A stretch of DNA of 64,000 nucleotides from Azolla caroliniana (Eukaryota > Polypodiophyta), in the NCBI GenBank assembly GCA_043228905.1, contig JBHGNT010000005.1, forward strand, positions 1,612,001 to 1,676,000, read 5' to 3'. How positions within the stretch are numbered: the first letter of the stretch is position 1; each line of letters starts with the position of its first letter. The notes below the pieces were generated by a model, which worked only from the letters and a program-made list of their open reading frames with translations, was not told the origin of the DNA and did no database searches. Of this stretch, positions 33,852-44,745 are shown piece by piece. The position numbers and the translations under genes are program-made.

Positions 33852-36800
33852 TCATTCCTCGCCCGTCGGTTCTTCCTCGTTTCCGGATCGTTCGTCACTG
33901 CTGACTAGGAGAGCCGGGTCCGGCTCGTCGTCATGTCGCTGCTTGAACGCTTTGATCCGCTTCCCTGCAACCGGTATCGCCACTCTCGTGCCGTCAAGTT
34001 CCGCCAGGTGATATGTCCCGTTGTCATTGGCGCTCCGTACCACGTAAGGCCCGAACCACCTTCGTGCAAACTTCCGTGTAGCCCGGTGCTGGTTGTCGAG
34101 GCTGCTATCGTAGACGAGCACCCAGTCACCTTCTTCGATTTTCTTCGGTCGGAGCCGGTGCGTTCGGTCGAACCTGGCTTTGTTCTTCTTCCTCGCCACC
34201 CGGAGCCTCTCCGCAGCCAGTTCCACGTCCTCCGGTCTCCGCTCGAGCTGTCGTATACGCGCGGCCAACAACTCCTCCCGGCTCATCTCGTCCCTCCAGT
34301 CGATCGTTGCCCACGAGGAGATCGTCCGTTCCATCGGCATGATCGGCTTCTGGCCGAACATGAGCTCCGTCGGCATGTACCCGGTTACCGAACTGTGCGT
34401 GGTCCGGTCTGCCCACAAAGCATAAGGTAGCAGCCGCGGCCAGTTACCGACTTGGCCTCCGCATGCCCGAACCAACGCCTTGACGATCGGTCCGTGTCCG
34501 CGCTCCACCTTCCCATTCGCCTCCGGATTGTACGCAGTGGTGAGCGAGAGCTTGACTCCCAGCCGGTCGAACAGCTCCGCGGCTTCTTCGGCGTCCAACT
34601 CCCCTCGGTCAGCCACGATCTTCCCGACGCACCCGTACCGGCATATCACGTCCTCAATTAGGAACCGGCATACGGCCGCGGTCGTTTTGTTCGGAAGGGC
34701 CCGGCCTTCCACCTGGTTCGTCAGGTCTTCCCGCGCTAGGACCAGATACCGCATCTGCCCTACCCCCATCGGCATCGTCACCAGATCTACCATCCATTTG
34801 AAGTGGATAGTCGGAGGGTACGTAGGGCGAAGCCCGTCCCGGTGTCGGACTATCGAGTGCACCTGACAACTCTCGCAAGTTGACACGAACCGATGTACGT
34901 CCCGGTACAATCCCGGCCACCAGTACTTCCCCTTCAGCTTCTCAAATGTCGCCCACGTTCCACGGTGTCCAGCCCAAGGGCTGTCGTGGTAGGCCGCCAG
35001 TAGCTCCTCCTGTTCTTCCTTCATCGCCACCACCCGGAGCGGGACGCCGTTCCTCTTCTTCGGGTGCTTCCACAAATGCTCATCTCGGAGAAAGAATCGA
35101 TATGCTTTCTTCCGGATCCGGTTGGCCTCGTCCTTCGTCTATGACGCATCGGGCGTCATTGTCTTCAAAAACCCGCCGATCTGCAGCCACTCCCCGTCGT
35201 ACTTGCTCGCGTCGAACTCGTTAAGCGCCGGAGTGCTCATCCCGTCGGTCGTTACGTATGCCGCCTCGAAGAAATCCACGCCGACTTCATCGTCTTCCGA
35301 AACCATGCCGCCCTCGTCGTCGAACCTCGCCCTCGAAAGCATGTCGGCCATGGCGTTGTCTTTCCCGGAAATGTGTCGTATCTCCGGGTCCAGGGACTTG
35401 ATGTACGCTATCCACCTGAGCATCGCCAGGTCCGGAGTCGCGCATCCGGAAACCATACCGAGAATCGGCAGGCAATCCGTCTCGATGATCACTTCTGTCC
35501 CTATCAGGTAGTCTTTGTCGGCCTTAACCGCCGAAACAATACCCCAGAGTTCGCGTTTAACTTGGGCGTATCCTCGCTGCCGTTCACTGAGGACTTTCGC
35601 GCCGAATCGGATCGGAAACCGATTGCCGTCCTCGTCTTCCTGGTTCACGACCCATCCGATCCCGGTCGGACTGGTATCCACCGTTATGAATACCGGGGTA
35701 CCCTTCCCGTATACCGCCTTCCGGAGTGCCGGTGCCGCTGCAAGGGCCTCTTTCAGCTTCCGGACCGATTCCGCGTGCTCGTCTAGCCATTCGAACCTTC
35801 GCCCCTTTTTCAGCAACCCGTACAGTGGCTCCGCGACGTGCGCGTAATGCGGGATCCATATGTGGTAGAACGCGCATGCCCCCAGGAATCTCCGTACTTC
35901 CGTGACCGAGCTGCAGTCGGGCTTCATCGCGGAGATGGCTTCTACCTTTGCCGGAGACGGTTTCCGGCCATATGGTCCGCACAGGTGTCCGACCACCATG
36001 ATTTCTGACTGCCCGAAGGCCGACTTCTCCCCGGAGAAGGTGAGTCTCGCATCCTCTAGCCTTTGCAGCACCTTCTCGCAGTCGTCGATGTGCGCCATCA
36101 CGAATCGCCGGCATCCGTCCGGCCCGATCGTCTCGTCCTTTTCTTCCACCGGGCATCCCTTGATCGGGATGTCGTCCAGAAACGGCATGGTGATGTCCGG
36201 GATACAGTTCCTCAGAACCTTGTTCATCGCATTCACCATGTGGGCCACCGAGTTGGTCCCTCCTTGTGGCAGTGTACACATCCGAACTAGGCCGAGGGGA
36301 GTTCGCATCGTCGTAATGTCTCTGCTCTCCACGGCTAGCTGGAACTGGTCGTACCCTGAGTATAGATCCCCGACCGAGTAAATTGACCTTCCGGCGAAGG
36401 CCTCCGCGAACTCGTCTATGGTCGGTCCGATCCCTGCGTTCCGAATGGTCACTCGATTGACCGGCTGCAGGTCCTGGATGAAGCGCAACGAACCGTTTTT
36501 CTTCGGTACGGTAAACCATCGATTCGAATATGGGGCGCTCGACGGCTCGAGAATTCCCATATCAACTTTCTGCCTCAGCAGCTCCATCAACTTCGGGATG
36601 TGAGCTCTCGGAACCGGGATTGGCTTGAGATTCCATGGTACATGCGGTACCGTGAATATCACCATCGGCTCCACGATCGTCGGGTCAACGCACCCGATTT
36701 CCTCCGGCGAGAATGCGAAGGCTTTCCCGTGCCTTCCGAGCATTCTCCGAAACCGGTCTTCCTCCGCCGGCAGTAGGAACCCGCCCCCACCGATTTTGAG

Positions 36801-37355
36801 CTCTCGGAGCGTCTCGTCGGTGAAGGTGTGTCCTATGCAGGCCGGATCTCGTAGACTAGGGTCCGATGCAACCCCTTTGATTCTCGACGCGCTGTCCTCC
36901 GGTAAGGGTGCCGCGACTGGCCTTACCTTCCGGTCCACAGTCTTGTACTTGGTGCTTACGTGGGCCGTCCGAACTGACTCGAGCCCTCGACCGAAGTCCG
37001 CGATGACTCCGTACATCTCCTCGGAACACACCGGTATCGTCCGGTCTTCGTTAAGGCCTTCTTCGACTACCTTTCCCAGCATTCCCAAGGTGTCGTCGAA
37101 TGAGACCGCCTCCACGGCTCCGTTGATTTCCTCGTCAGGGCCGAGAACTCCGCACGCTCGAAGTCTCCCCTCCGCCTTTGTCTTCTCTCGGCCGCCGATG
37201 CCGACTATCGTACACGCTCCGCTGTCGGAGAACAAAAATTCCCTACCTATGGTACAAGGTTTCTTTGGTTTTATCGTACAGGTGTGGGGTTTTCCCGGGG
37301 TGTCCGGACTGTCGCGGCCCCACGCCTTGGCAGCCCTCTCTAAAAATCCTCTCGG
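33852..37355 (-). pseudogene. element A pol: reverse transcriptase, RNase H, integrase (one nonsense codon)
   Basis: Open from about 37,355, immediately after a TAA, in the -1 frame relative to gag-protease. RT shows VDMGILEPSSAPYSNRWFTV and the active site FLDDIPIKG (about 36,170-36,190). RNase H shows ITVDTSPTG, KRELWG and ETDCLP. A TAG at 35,139-35,141 replaces what is a TGG tryptophan codon in element C. Integrase follows with an H-H-C-C zinc finger ending CESC, catalytic acids in VDLVTMP, ADRGELD and GKVERGH, and a GPY/F-type module (WFGPYVV). No chromodomain is visible; the protein ends in an acidic tail. Apart from the single stop it looks intact. Confidence 0.9.
37340..37346 (-). promoter_or_regulatory. 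candidate -1 ribosomal frameshift site between gag-protease and pol
   Basis: The gag-protease frame ends ...GAT TTT TAG. A -1 slip of the P-site TTT on the run of five T keeps TTT pairing and puts TTA in the A site, entering the pol frame, which is open from there on. Site and frames are read directly from the sequence; use is inferred. No downstream pseudoknot was assessed. Confidence 0.5.
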
Positions 37356-39466
37356 TTATCGGAACCGAGGGAGTCGCGGTTACGCTCGTGGTTCGGCCTA
37401 ACCGTCAAAAACTGGACCGAATGGCGCCCGTCCTGGCTCTTGACCCGCGCATAGGCCGAACCATTGTCCAGCACCTTGGTCTCCATTCGCGCCGCCGTGA
37501 TGTACGGCTCTCCCAGTATGACCGGATGCGAAGACGTCTCCTGCACGAAGAAGTGCTGGTCAATCTCGACGTCGCCAATCTTGACTCGCACATTCGGACA
37601 GGCCCCGTGCAGTTCCTCGGTGGCGCGCGTTGCTGCCCTTATTTTCCACCCGTGCTTGGTGTTGATCAGCCATTTGCCCTTCTTATAGAAGTCCATGGAC
37701 ATCAAATTGATCTCCGATCCATGGTCCACCAAAGCTATCGCCGGTTCCTGGACATCGCCGATCTTCACCGGGGTTTCCGTGGTCGCTCGGGCCCAGTGCG
37801 GTCTCGAATAGTGGCTTTCCGCCCACTTGTCTCCCAGCGCCATGTCGTCTAGGTGCGTCGTCCGCACTTCCACCGGTCTTTCCGGTTCTGCCTCCGTCGA
37901 CAGCCTCTTCCGTTTCACCAAGTCCACGATGGAGTCGTGGAACTCCTTCTTGGCGATTCCCAGCACCTCTCGTAACGACAGCTCCACCTTGCTGTCGAGG
38001 ATCCGTTCCTCCAGGACCTTTCGTAAGTCTGTGGTCCTTTCTATCTCCGTCCCCAGACGGTACCCGCCCTTCTGGGGTTTATCTTGCGTACCGGCCCCGC
38101 CGGCTTCGTCCCGTCGTGGCCCGGACCGGGTCTCGTATCGTTGTGAGGGCCCGGTCGTCCCGGGTCTCCCCACCCGCTTCTCTTCTACCAGAGCCTCGTA
38201 GTTCTGGCAAGCGGCTTCCACGAAGCCCGTCCTTTCCTCGACCGGGTCGCTCCACCCGGTCATCTCCCGTACCCGTTTCTCCGCACTGTCCGATTCCTCC
38301 CCTTTTAGCCTTGCACCGGCAAGGCCTTCCAGCATCGTCGGCCAGAATCCGGCTTTGCTTTCCCTTCGGGCCTCGCCGCCCCCGACTCGAATGCCGGCTG
38401 ACGCCGAGTAGTGGACGGTTTCCGCGTGTCGGGTCGCCGCCTCTTCCATCAACCTTTTCATACCACCCTTTCCGTCGTTTCGGCTCAGGGCCCTTCGGGT
38501 GTCGCTGGCATGCACCCGTCCTTCCCACAGGTACACCACCCTGTCCCTCAGCGCCTCCGCGAAGTCGCCGCAGTCCTTTCGAATGTGGCCGACTTCATCG
38601 CACCACATGCACCTGTTTCCTGCCGCCGGCCGTCGGTCACGAGCCGGTTCGCCTCCTTCCCTTCGGGCCTGCGCGATTTGGAGGTCCTTTATTGCCTTCG
38701 TCAATTCCTCCAACGCCGCTCCTCCGGTCGAGCCTCTGACTACGCCGGTCGAAGCCGAACCGGTATCCAACCACTCCCGGGTCTCTTCCTTTCGCACCTG
38801 CGGCGCCGGTTCGAGCTTCCTTGCTGCGACCGAGCCCGACCCGGTTGCACCGTTATCCGCCCATTCTCGCCGTTTGTCGAAACGGCCACAGACCTTCCTG
38901 ACAGCCGCCCAGTCGGTAGTGAGCCCGTCTTCGGTTTCCAGCAAGAGGCCCACGTGCTCCCGATCCCGTTCGTCGACCGACTTGACGAACAGCAAGACCC
39001 GGCTCGTGTCCAGGATGGTTCGGTCGAGCGCCGAAAGGCGCGCAAAGTTTTCCTCGAACTCCCGGAGGAGTGCCGAAGCGTTTCTTCCCTTCCCCGGGGA
39101 CTCCACCCATTCCATGAACCTTCGCTTCGAAAGCCGGAGCGCGTCGTCCAGCCCGTATTTCTCTAGGAGCCGACCTTCGAACTCCTCCCAGGTACGGCTC
39201 TCCGCCCGCACCTCGAGCACCTCCGCATGGATGCTCGGCATCGCCACTCGGGGAAATCCGGCAAGACGCCTTTCTTCCGGAATGTCCCGCATCAGCATCT
39301 CTGCACCGTAGGACGCCAAATACTTCGTGGCATCCTTCCCATCGAACCGGCCGATCGTGCCGACGACCGCCTCAATAGCTCTGTCGAGGGCACCAGTGAT
39401 CTCGCGCGCGTTTACAATCCGATCCACGGCCGAAGCCATGGCCTCTACGAGATCCGACCCCCTCAT
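37340..39466 (-). CDS. element A Gag-protease polyprotein
   Basis: 708 codons from ATG 39,466, chosen because the upstream in-frame codons overlap the primer-binding site and lack an ATG; element B has an ATG at the same place. The N-terminal ~200 residues are capsid-like (GTIGRFDGKDATKYLASYGA; TWEEFEGRLLEKYGL). The centre is basic with a CCHC zinc knuckle CMWCDEVGHIRKDC. The C-terminal third holds an aspartic protease with ALVDHGSEINLM and VILGEPYI. The catalytic triad reads D-H-G rather than the usual D-S/T-G, also in element E. The frame is unbroken. Confidence 0.9.
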   Translation of the reverse strand: MRGSDLVEAMASAVDRIVNAREITGALDRAIEAVVGTIGRFDGKDATKYLASYGAEMLMRDIPEERRLAGFPRVAMPSIHAEVLEVRAESRTWEEFEGRLLEKYGLDDALRLSKRRFMEWVESPGKGRNASALLREFEENFARLSALDRTILDTSRVLLFVKSVDERDREHVGLLLETEDGLTTDWAAVRKVCGRFDKRREWADNGATGSGSVAARKLEPAPQVRKEETREWLDTGSASTGVVRGSTGGAALEELTKAIKDLQIAQARREGGEPARDRRPAAGNRCMWCDEVGHIRKDCGDFAEALRDRVVYLWEGRVHASDTRRALSRNDGKGGMKRLMEEAATRHAETVHYSASAGIRVGGGEARRESKAGFWPTMLEGLAGARLKGEESDSAEKRVREMTGWSDPVEERTGFVEAACQNYEALVEEKRVGRPGTTGPSQRYETRSGPRRDEAGGAGTQDKPQKGGYRLGTEIERTTDLRKVLEERILDSKVELSLREVLGIAKKEFHDSIVDLVKRKRLSTEAEPERPVEVRTTHLDDMALGDKWAESHYSRPHWARATTETPVKIGDVQEPAIALVDHGSEINLMSMDFYKKGKWLINTKHGWKIRAATRATEELHGACPNVRVKIGDVEIDQHFFVQETSSHPVILGEPYITAARMETKVLDNGSAYARVKSQDGRHSVQFLTVRPNHERNRDSLGSDNREDF

Positions 39467-39490
39467 CTTCTGCTCTTCTGCCGCCTCTTT

Positions 39491-39506
39491 CACGTCGGGT
39501 TCACCA
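39491..39506 (-). other. primer-binding site of element A (tRNA-Trp type)
   Basis: Minus strand TGGTGAACCCGACGTG, 4 nt from the 5' LTR. It is complementary to the CCA-bearing 3' end of plant tRNA-Trp (…CACGTCGGGTTCA-CCA, from memory). Confidence 0.85.
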
Positions 39507-39510
39507 AATA

Positions 39511-40302
39511 TGTCGAGATATTACGCAAGTGCGTGTGAAAACGAGGCGGGACCGCGGGGGTCTCGAACCAAAGAGCAAGCGAGGGAGGAGAAAGAGAGAG
39601 AACCGGCTACGCAGGACCGGGGATACACAGGGACACGGCCCTGTAGCACGGAGAACGCGAACAGACACCGACACAGACAGATGCGAATGACTAAATATGT
39701 GTATTAACAAAAATGGCTAACACGACTACAACCCTCGATGGGGCACAGGTTGGTTACAACCGAACAGGCCGGCGAACAGATGCCGATGCCTGTTCGCTTC
39801 GACGCACAAACGGGGTAGCAGGTCGGAGGTGCTGCCGGAAGCACTCGGGCGTTCCTCGAAACAGCGCGAGCCTCCTCGGAACCCTGCACAGAAAGCTATG
39901 GAGCTCGAGAAGGAAGGAAACACAGAGAGAGAGAGAGAGCGTCCAGAAACGGTCCGACAGCACTTCGTCCTCTTTGCGCGAGATCCCCGCAACAACTCTT
40001 TCCTGCTCCTTATATAGGCCGTTGAGCAGGCCGTCGCGTCAGCTTTATTCCCTGTCCCTTTTTGACAGGGATCCGCTCCGTTTTTCACGCATCCGCGTAG
40101 TTACGCCGCCGACTCGTACAGTTCGCGCGCGCGACCGAAAAGACTGTTCGCGCGGTCGCTGTCTCTACTTGAGTTAGGGCCCGTTCCTGCCGATTATCCT
40201 CCTAATTCGCTTCTATGTACAACTTGGAGCGTGCGCGCGTGAAGAACCGGTTCCCACGCCTTGGTGCGCCGGTTCCGCCTATGGACGGTTTTCTTCACGA
40301 CA
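39511..40302 (-). repeat. 5' LTR of element A
   Basis: 792 bp, identical to 32,991-33,780 apart from 2 extra bases in the GA run at about 39,924-39,938. The right target duplication GCGC follows. Confidence 0.93.
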
Positions 40303-40922
40303 GCGCGTTCGTGTAGAAAGGGGCGGGACCACAAGGGTCTTGGACCGAGGAGCGAGAGAGAGAGAGACAGAGAGAGATTCATCGACATGTAGAAGCGAGA
40401 AAGAGAGATATAGAACGTAACGCTTAATTATTATGGCAATAGATTACAAACTCCGACAGTTACAACCGACAAAGCTGCGATGGACCCAACACGGGGACCC
40501 TACTCACGCACACCGACGACAGTCACACGACTCAAAGAAACAGGAGGGGGAAAGGGAGTGACCCTGCTGGAAGCACAGGAGCTGTCCACGAAGCAGAGGC
40601 AGCGACCTCCCGACATCCGTAGAGAGCGACGATTCGAGTCGAAGAGAGAGAGCTCCGTCTTCCGTTCTGCAGCAACCTCCCCTCCTGCCAACGCGTGATC
40701 GCCCCTTTTCTCTTGTCCTCTTCCCTTTATTCCCTGTCCCTCTGCCCCCCGTCTGACAGAGATACGCACAATCCCCTGATAAATGCGTGCCACTTCGTAT
40801 TTTCACCCACCGATCCGTTTATGAATCGGGTACAAAATATCAAGTTACGCGTCCATCCGTGTAAGAGCCGGTTCACACGGCTTTCTCTCCGATTCCGCCT
40901 ATGGCCGGTTTTCTTCACGACA
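40303..40922 (-). repeat. 3' LTR of element C (main part)
   Basis: In minus orientation starts TGTCGTGAAGAAAACC at 40,922. The last 18 bp of the LTR are displaced to 32,973-32,990 by the insertion of element A. Type as in element Z. Confidence 0.85.
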
Positions 40923-40959
40923 TCCGCCCCCACCTAACCGCGCATCCACCGGTATGCGC
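40923..40959 (-). other. polypurine tract and upstream hairpin of element C
   Basis: Purine run at 40,923-40,934, then a 5-nt spacer, then the hairpin at 40,940-40,959 with the same stem arms as element A and one loop difference. Confidence 0.85.
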
Positions 40960-41002
40960 CAAAATTGGGTTCTGGTTTGGAGAAAACCGGTCCGGGTTCC
41001 GG

Positions 41003-42968
41003 TTACTCGTTCATTGGTTCGTCCTCCGTTTCGGACCGTTCGTCGTCGCTATCCAGGCCTCTTACATCTGGTTCGCCGTTGTGGCGCTTCTTGAACGCCT
41101 TGATCCGCTTCCCTGCTACCGGTACCGCCATCCTCGTACCGTCGAGTTCCGCCAGGTGATACGTCCCGTTGTCGTTGGCGCTCGTTACCACGTAAGGCCC
41201 GAACCACCGCTTTGCAAACTTCCGTGTTGCCCGGTGCTGGTTGTCGAGGCTGCTGTCGTAGACTAGCACCCAGTCGCCTTCCTCGATTTTCTTTTGTCGG
41301 AGCCGGTGCGTTCGGTCGAACTGGGCTTTGTTCCTCATCCTCGACGGCCGAAGTCTCTCCGCCGCTTGTTCCACATCCCCTGGCCTCCGCTCGAGCTGTC
41401 GTATACGCGCCGCTAGCAGTTCTTCCCGGCTCATCTCGTCTCTCCAGTCCACTGTCGCCCAAGAGGAGATCGTCCGTTCCATCGGCATGATCGGCTTCTG
41501 TCCGAACATGAGCTCTGACGGCATGAACCTGGTTACCGAACTGTGCGTTGTCCGGTCCGCCCACAAGGCATAAGGTAACAGTCGTGGCCAGTTCCCGACC
41601 TGGCCTCCGCATGCCCGGACTAGCGCTTTGACGATCGGTCCGTGTCCGCGCTCCACCTTCCCGTTCGCCTCCGGATTGTACGCTGTGGTGAGCGAGAGCT
41701 TGACCCCTAACCGGTCGAACAACTCCTCGGCCTCTTCGGCGTCCAACTCCCCGCGGTCAGCCATGATCTTCCCGACGCACCCGTACCGGCATATCACGTC
41801 CTCGATCAGGAACCGACACACGACCGCGGTCGTTTTGTTCTGCAGGGCTCGGCCTTCCACCTGGTTCGTCAGGTCCTCCCGGGCCAGCACCAGATATCGC
41901 ATCTGCCCTACGCCCATCGGCATCGTCACCAAATCTACCATCCATTTGAAGTGGATGGCCGGAGGGTATGTAGGGTGAAGCTCGTCCCGATGTCGGACTA
42001 TGGAGTGTATTTGACAGCTCTCCCAAGTTGTCACGAACCGATGCACGTCCCAGTACAGTCCCGACCACCAATACTTCCCCTTTAGTTTCTCGAACGTGGC
42101 CCACGTCCCACGGTGTCCAGCCCAGGGGATGTCGTGGTAGGCCTCCAGCAACTCCTCCTGTTCCTCCTTCATCGCCACTACTCAGAGCGGGATGTCGTTT
42201 CTCTTCTTCGGGTGCTTCCACAAGTATCCGTCCCGGAGAAAGAATCGGTACGCTTTCTTCCGGATCCGGTTGGCCTCGTTCTTTGTCCATGACGCGTCCG
42301 GCGTCATGGTCCTTAAGAATCCCCCAATCTGCAGCCACTCCCCATCGTACTTGCTCTCGTTGAAATCGTTAAGCGCTGGAGTGCTCCCCCCCTCGGTTGT
42401 TACGTAAGCCGCCTCGAAGAAGTCCACGCCGACTTCCTCGTCCTCCGAAACCATGCCGCCCTCGTCGTCGAATCGCGCCCTCGAAAGCATGTCGGCCATG
42501 GCATTGTCTTTCCCGGAAATGTGTCGTATTTCCGGATCTAGGGACTTGATGTACGCTATCCACCTGAGCATTGCCAGGTCCGGGGTTGCGCATCCGGAAA
42601 CCAGGCCGAGAATCGGCAGGCAGTGCGTCTCGATAATCACCTCTGTCCCGATGAGATAGTCTTGATCGGCCTTCACTGCCAGAACGATACCCCAGAGTTC
42701 GCGTTTAACCTGGGCGTATCCTCGTTGTCGCTCGCTGAGGACCTTCGCGCCGAACCGGATTGGGAACCGATGCCGTCCTCATCTTCTTGGTTGACGACCC
42801 ATCTGATCCCGGCCGGACTTGTATCTACCGTTATGTAGATGGGAATGCCTTTCTCGTAGACAGCCTTCCGGAGTGTTGGAGTTGCAGCAACAGCCTCCTT
42901 CATCTTTCGGACCGACTCCGTATGCTCGTCTCGCCACTCGAATTTTCGCCCCTTTTTCAGCAACCCAT
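41003..42968 (-). pseudogene. element C pol 3' part: RT end, RNase H, integrase
   Basis: Integrase and RNase H are readable from 42,676 to 41,003 with one TGA at 42,182 where arginine stands in element B (a CG-type change). Upstream, a 1-bp deletion near 42,773 shifts the frame of the RT/RNase H junction. Integrase keeps the zinc finger (though a cysteine segment reads WESCQ), the catalytic acids and the WFGPYVV module. The segment is cut at 42,968 by element B and continues at 48,325. Confidence 0.85.
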
Positions 42969-43621
42969 TGTCGTGAAGAAAACCGTCCACAAGCGGAATC
43001 GGTGCGCCGGAGCATAGGAACCGGCTCTTCATGCACGTACGCCTTGTGTTGTATATAGGAGAGAATTAGGGACATGGAAGATCCTAGGTAGGTAGATTCG
43101 GTAGGTAGGAAGTTAATAGGAAATGGCTCCCTTCTTGCCTATAAAAGGAGGGAGACGAGCAGGAGGAAGGGATCGCGGAATCAGAGAGGACGAAGTGCCT
43201 TCGGTTTGTGGGCGAAGGCTTCTCTCTCTCTCTGGCTCGCAAACTCCGTGGCTGCTTTCTGTGCAGGTTTTCGGGAGGCTCGCGCTGCTCTGAGGAATGC
43301 CCGAGTGCTTCCGGCAGCACCTCCAACCTACTCTTTTCTTTTTGTGCGTTTACGAACAGGCATCGACATCTGTTCGCCGGCCTGTTCGGTTGTAACCGAC
43401 TTCGTGTTTTTGTTGGTTGTCTCTGTTAATATATACTTACATACCGTTGTGCCTCTCTGTGTTGGTTTCCACGCTCGCGTCTTCGTGTCGAAGGGCCGTG
43501 TCCCTGTGGATCTACGCCCGCACGTAGTGGGTCCCTTCCCTTCTCCTTTCCCTATTGCTCTTCGGTACAAGACCCCCGAGGTCCCGCCTCATTCCACGCA
43601 TCCGCGAGGAGTACCTCGACA
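42969..43621 (+). repeat. 5' LTR of element B
   Basis: TGTCGTGAAG...CCTCGACA. TATA box CTATAAAAGG at about 43,138. U5 box at 43,571-43,588. Confidence 0.92.
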
Positions 43622-43624
43622 TCT

Positions 43625-43640
43625 TGGTGAACCCGACGTG
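43625..43640 (+). other. primer-binding site of element B (tRNA-Trp type)
   Basis: TGGTGAACCCGACGTG, 3 nt after the LTR. Confidence 0.88.
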
Positions 43641-43664
43641 AACGAGGCGGCAGAAGAGCAGAAG

Positions 43665-44745
43665 ATGATAGGGTCGGATCTTGCGGAGGCCATGGCTTCG
43701 GCCGTGGATCGGATATTGAGCGCACGCGAGGGCTCCGGCGCCCTCGACAGAGCCATTGAGGTGGTCGTTGGTACGATCGGCCGGTTCAGCGGAAAGGATG
43801 CCACGAAGTATTTGGCGTCCTACGGGGCAGAAATGCTGATGCGGGACATTCCGGAAGAGAGGCGCCTTGCCGGGTTCCCTCGAGTGGCGATGCCGAGCAT
43901 CCATGCGGAGGTGCTCGAGGTGCGGGCGGAGAGCCGTACCTGGGAGGAGTTCGAAGGTCGACTCCTAGAAAAATACGGGCTGGACGACACGCTCCGGCTT
44001 TCGAAACGGGACTTCATGGAGTGGGTGGAGTCCCCTGGCAAGGGATGAAATGCGTCGGCTCTTCTCCGGGAGTTCGAAGAACGCTTTGCGTGCCTTTCGG
44101 CGCTTGACCGAACCGTTCTGGATACGAGCCGGGTCCTACTGTTCGTCAAGTCGGTGGACGAGCGGGACCGGGATCAAGTCGGCTCCTTGCTAGAAACCGA
44201 AGACGGGCTGACGACCGACTGGGCTGCGGTTAAGAGAGTCTGTGGCCGTTTCGACAAACGGCGAGACTGGGCTGACAACGGGGCGGCTGGTGCGGGCTCT
44301 GTCACAGCAAGAAGGCTTGAACCGGCACCGCAAGGGCGAAGGGAAGAAACCCGGGAATGGCTCGAAACCGGTCCATCTTCGACCGGCATGGTCAGTGGCT
44401 CGTCCAGAGGAGCAATGCTGGAGGAGTTGACGCGGGCGATAAAGGATCTCCAGATCGCCCAGACTCGAAGGGAAGGCGGCGAACCGGCTCGTGACCGACG
44501 ACCGGTAGCAGGGAATAGGTGCATGTGGTGCGACGAGGTCGGCCACATTCGGAAGGACTGCGGCGATTTCGCAGAAGCGTTGAGGAACCGGGTGGTGTAC
44601 CTGTGGGAAGGCCGGGTGCACGCCGACGACACCAGAAGGGCCCTAAACCGAAACGACGGGCAAGGTGGAATGAAGAGACTGATGGAAGAGGCAGCGGCCC
44701 GACACGTGGAGGCCATCCACTACTGGACGTCGGCGACATTCGGGT
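43665..44745 (+). pseudogene. element B gag fragment
   Basis: Starts MIGSDLAEAMASAVDR and follows the Gag of element A closely through the zinc knuckle CMWCDEVGHIRKDC. A TGA at 44,046 stands where element A has CGA arginine. Just after the knuckle region the sequence jumps, at a TCGG microhomology, to the start of the RT domain, so the end of gag and all of the protease are lost. Confidence 0.88.

Larger units (their letters stand above)
32991..40302 (-). mobile_element. gypsy element A, young and nearly complete
   Basis: 7.3-kb Ty3/gypsy element with LTRs of 790 and 792 bp that differ, as far as I can see, only by one GA unit in a GA run. It is flanked by a 4-bp duplication GCGC (32,987-32,990 and 40,303-40,306). 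Removing it restores a continuous C-type LTR, which proves the nesting. Reading on the minus strand: 5' LTR, tRNA-Trp-type primer site, gag-protease, a -1 frame step, pol (RT, RNase H, integrase), hairpin, polypurine tract, 3' LTR. One nonsense codon in pol is the only break I see, so insertion was recent. Confidence 0.93.

Noticed and set aside
33852-34200. Chromodomain at the integrase C-terminus
   Set aside because: Only the GPY/F module and an acidic tail are visible; no aromatic-cage chromodomain pattern.
35584-36519. 311-codon frame in element A
   Set aside because: Out-of-frame reading of the reverse-transcriptase gene; composition follows the real frame.
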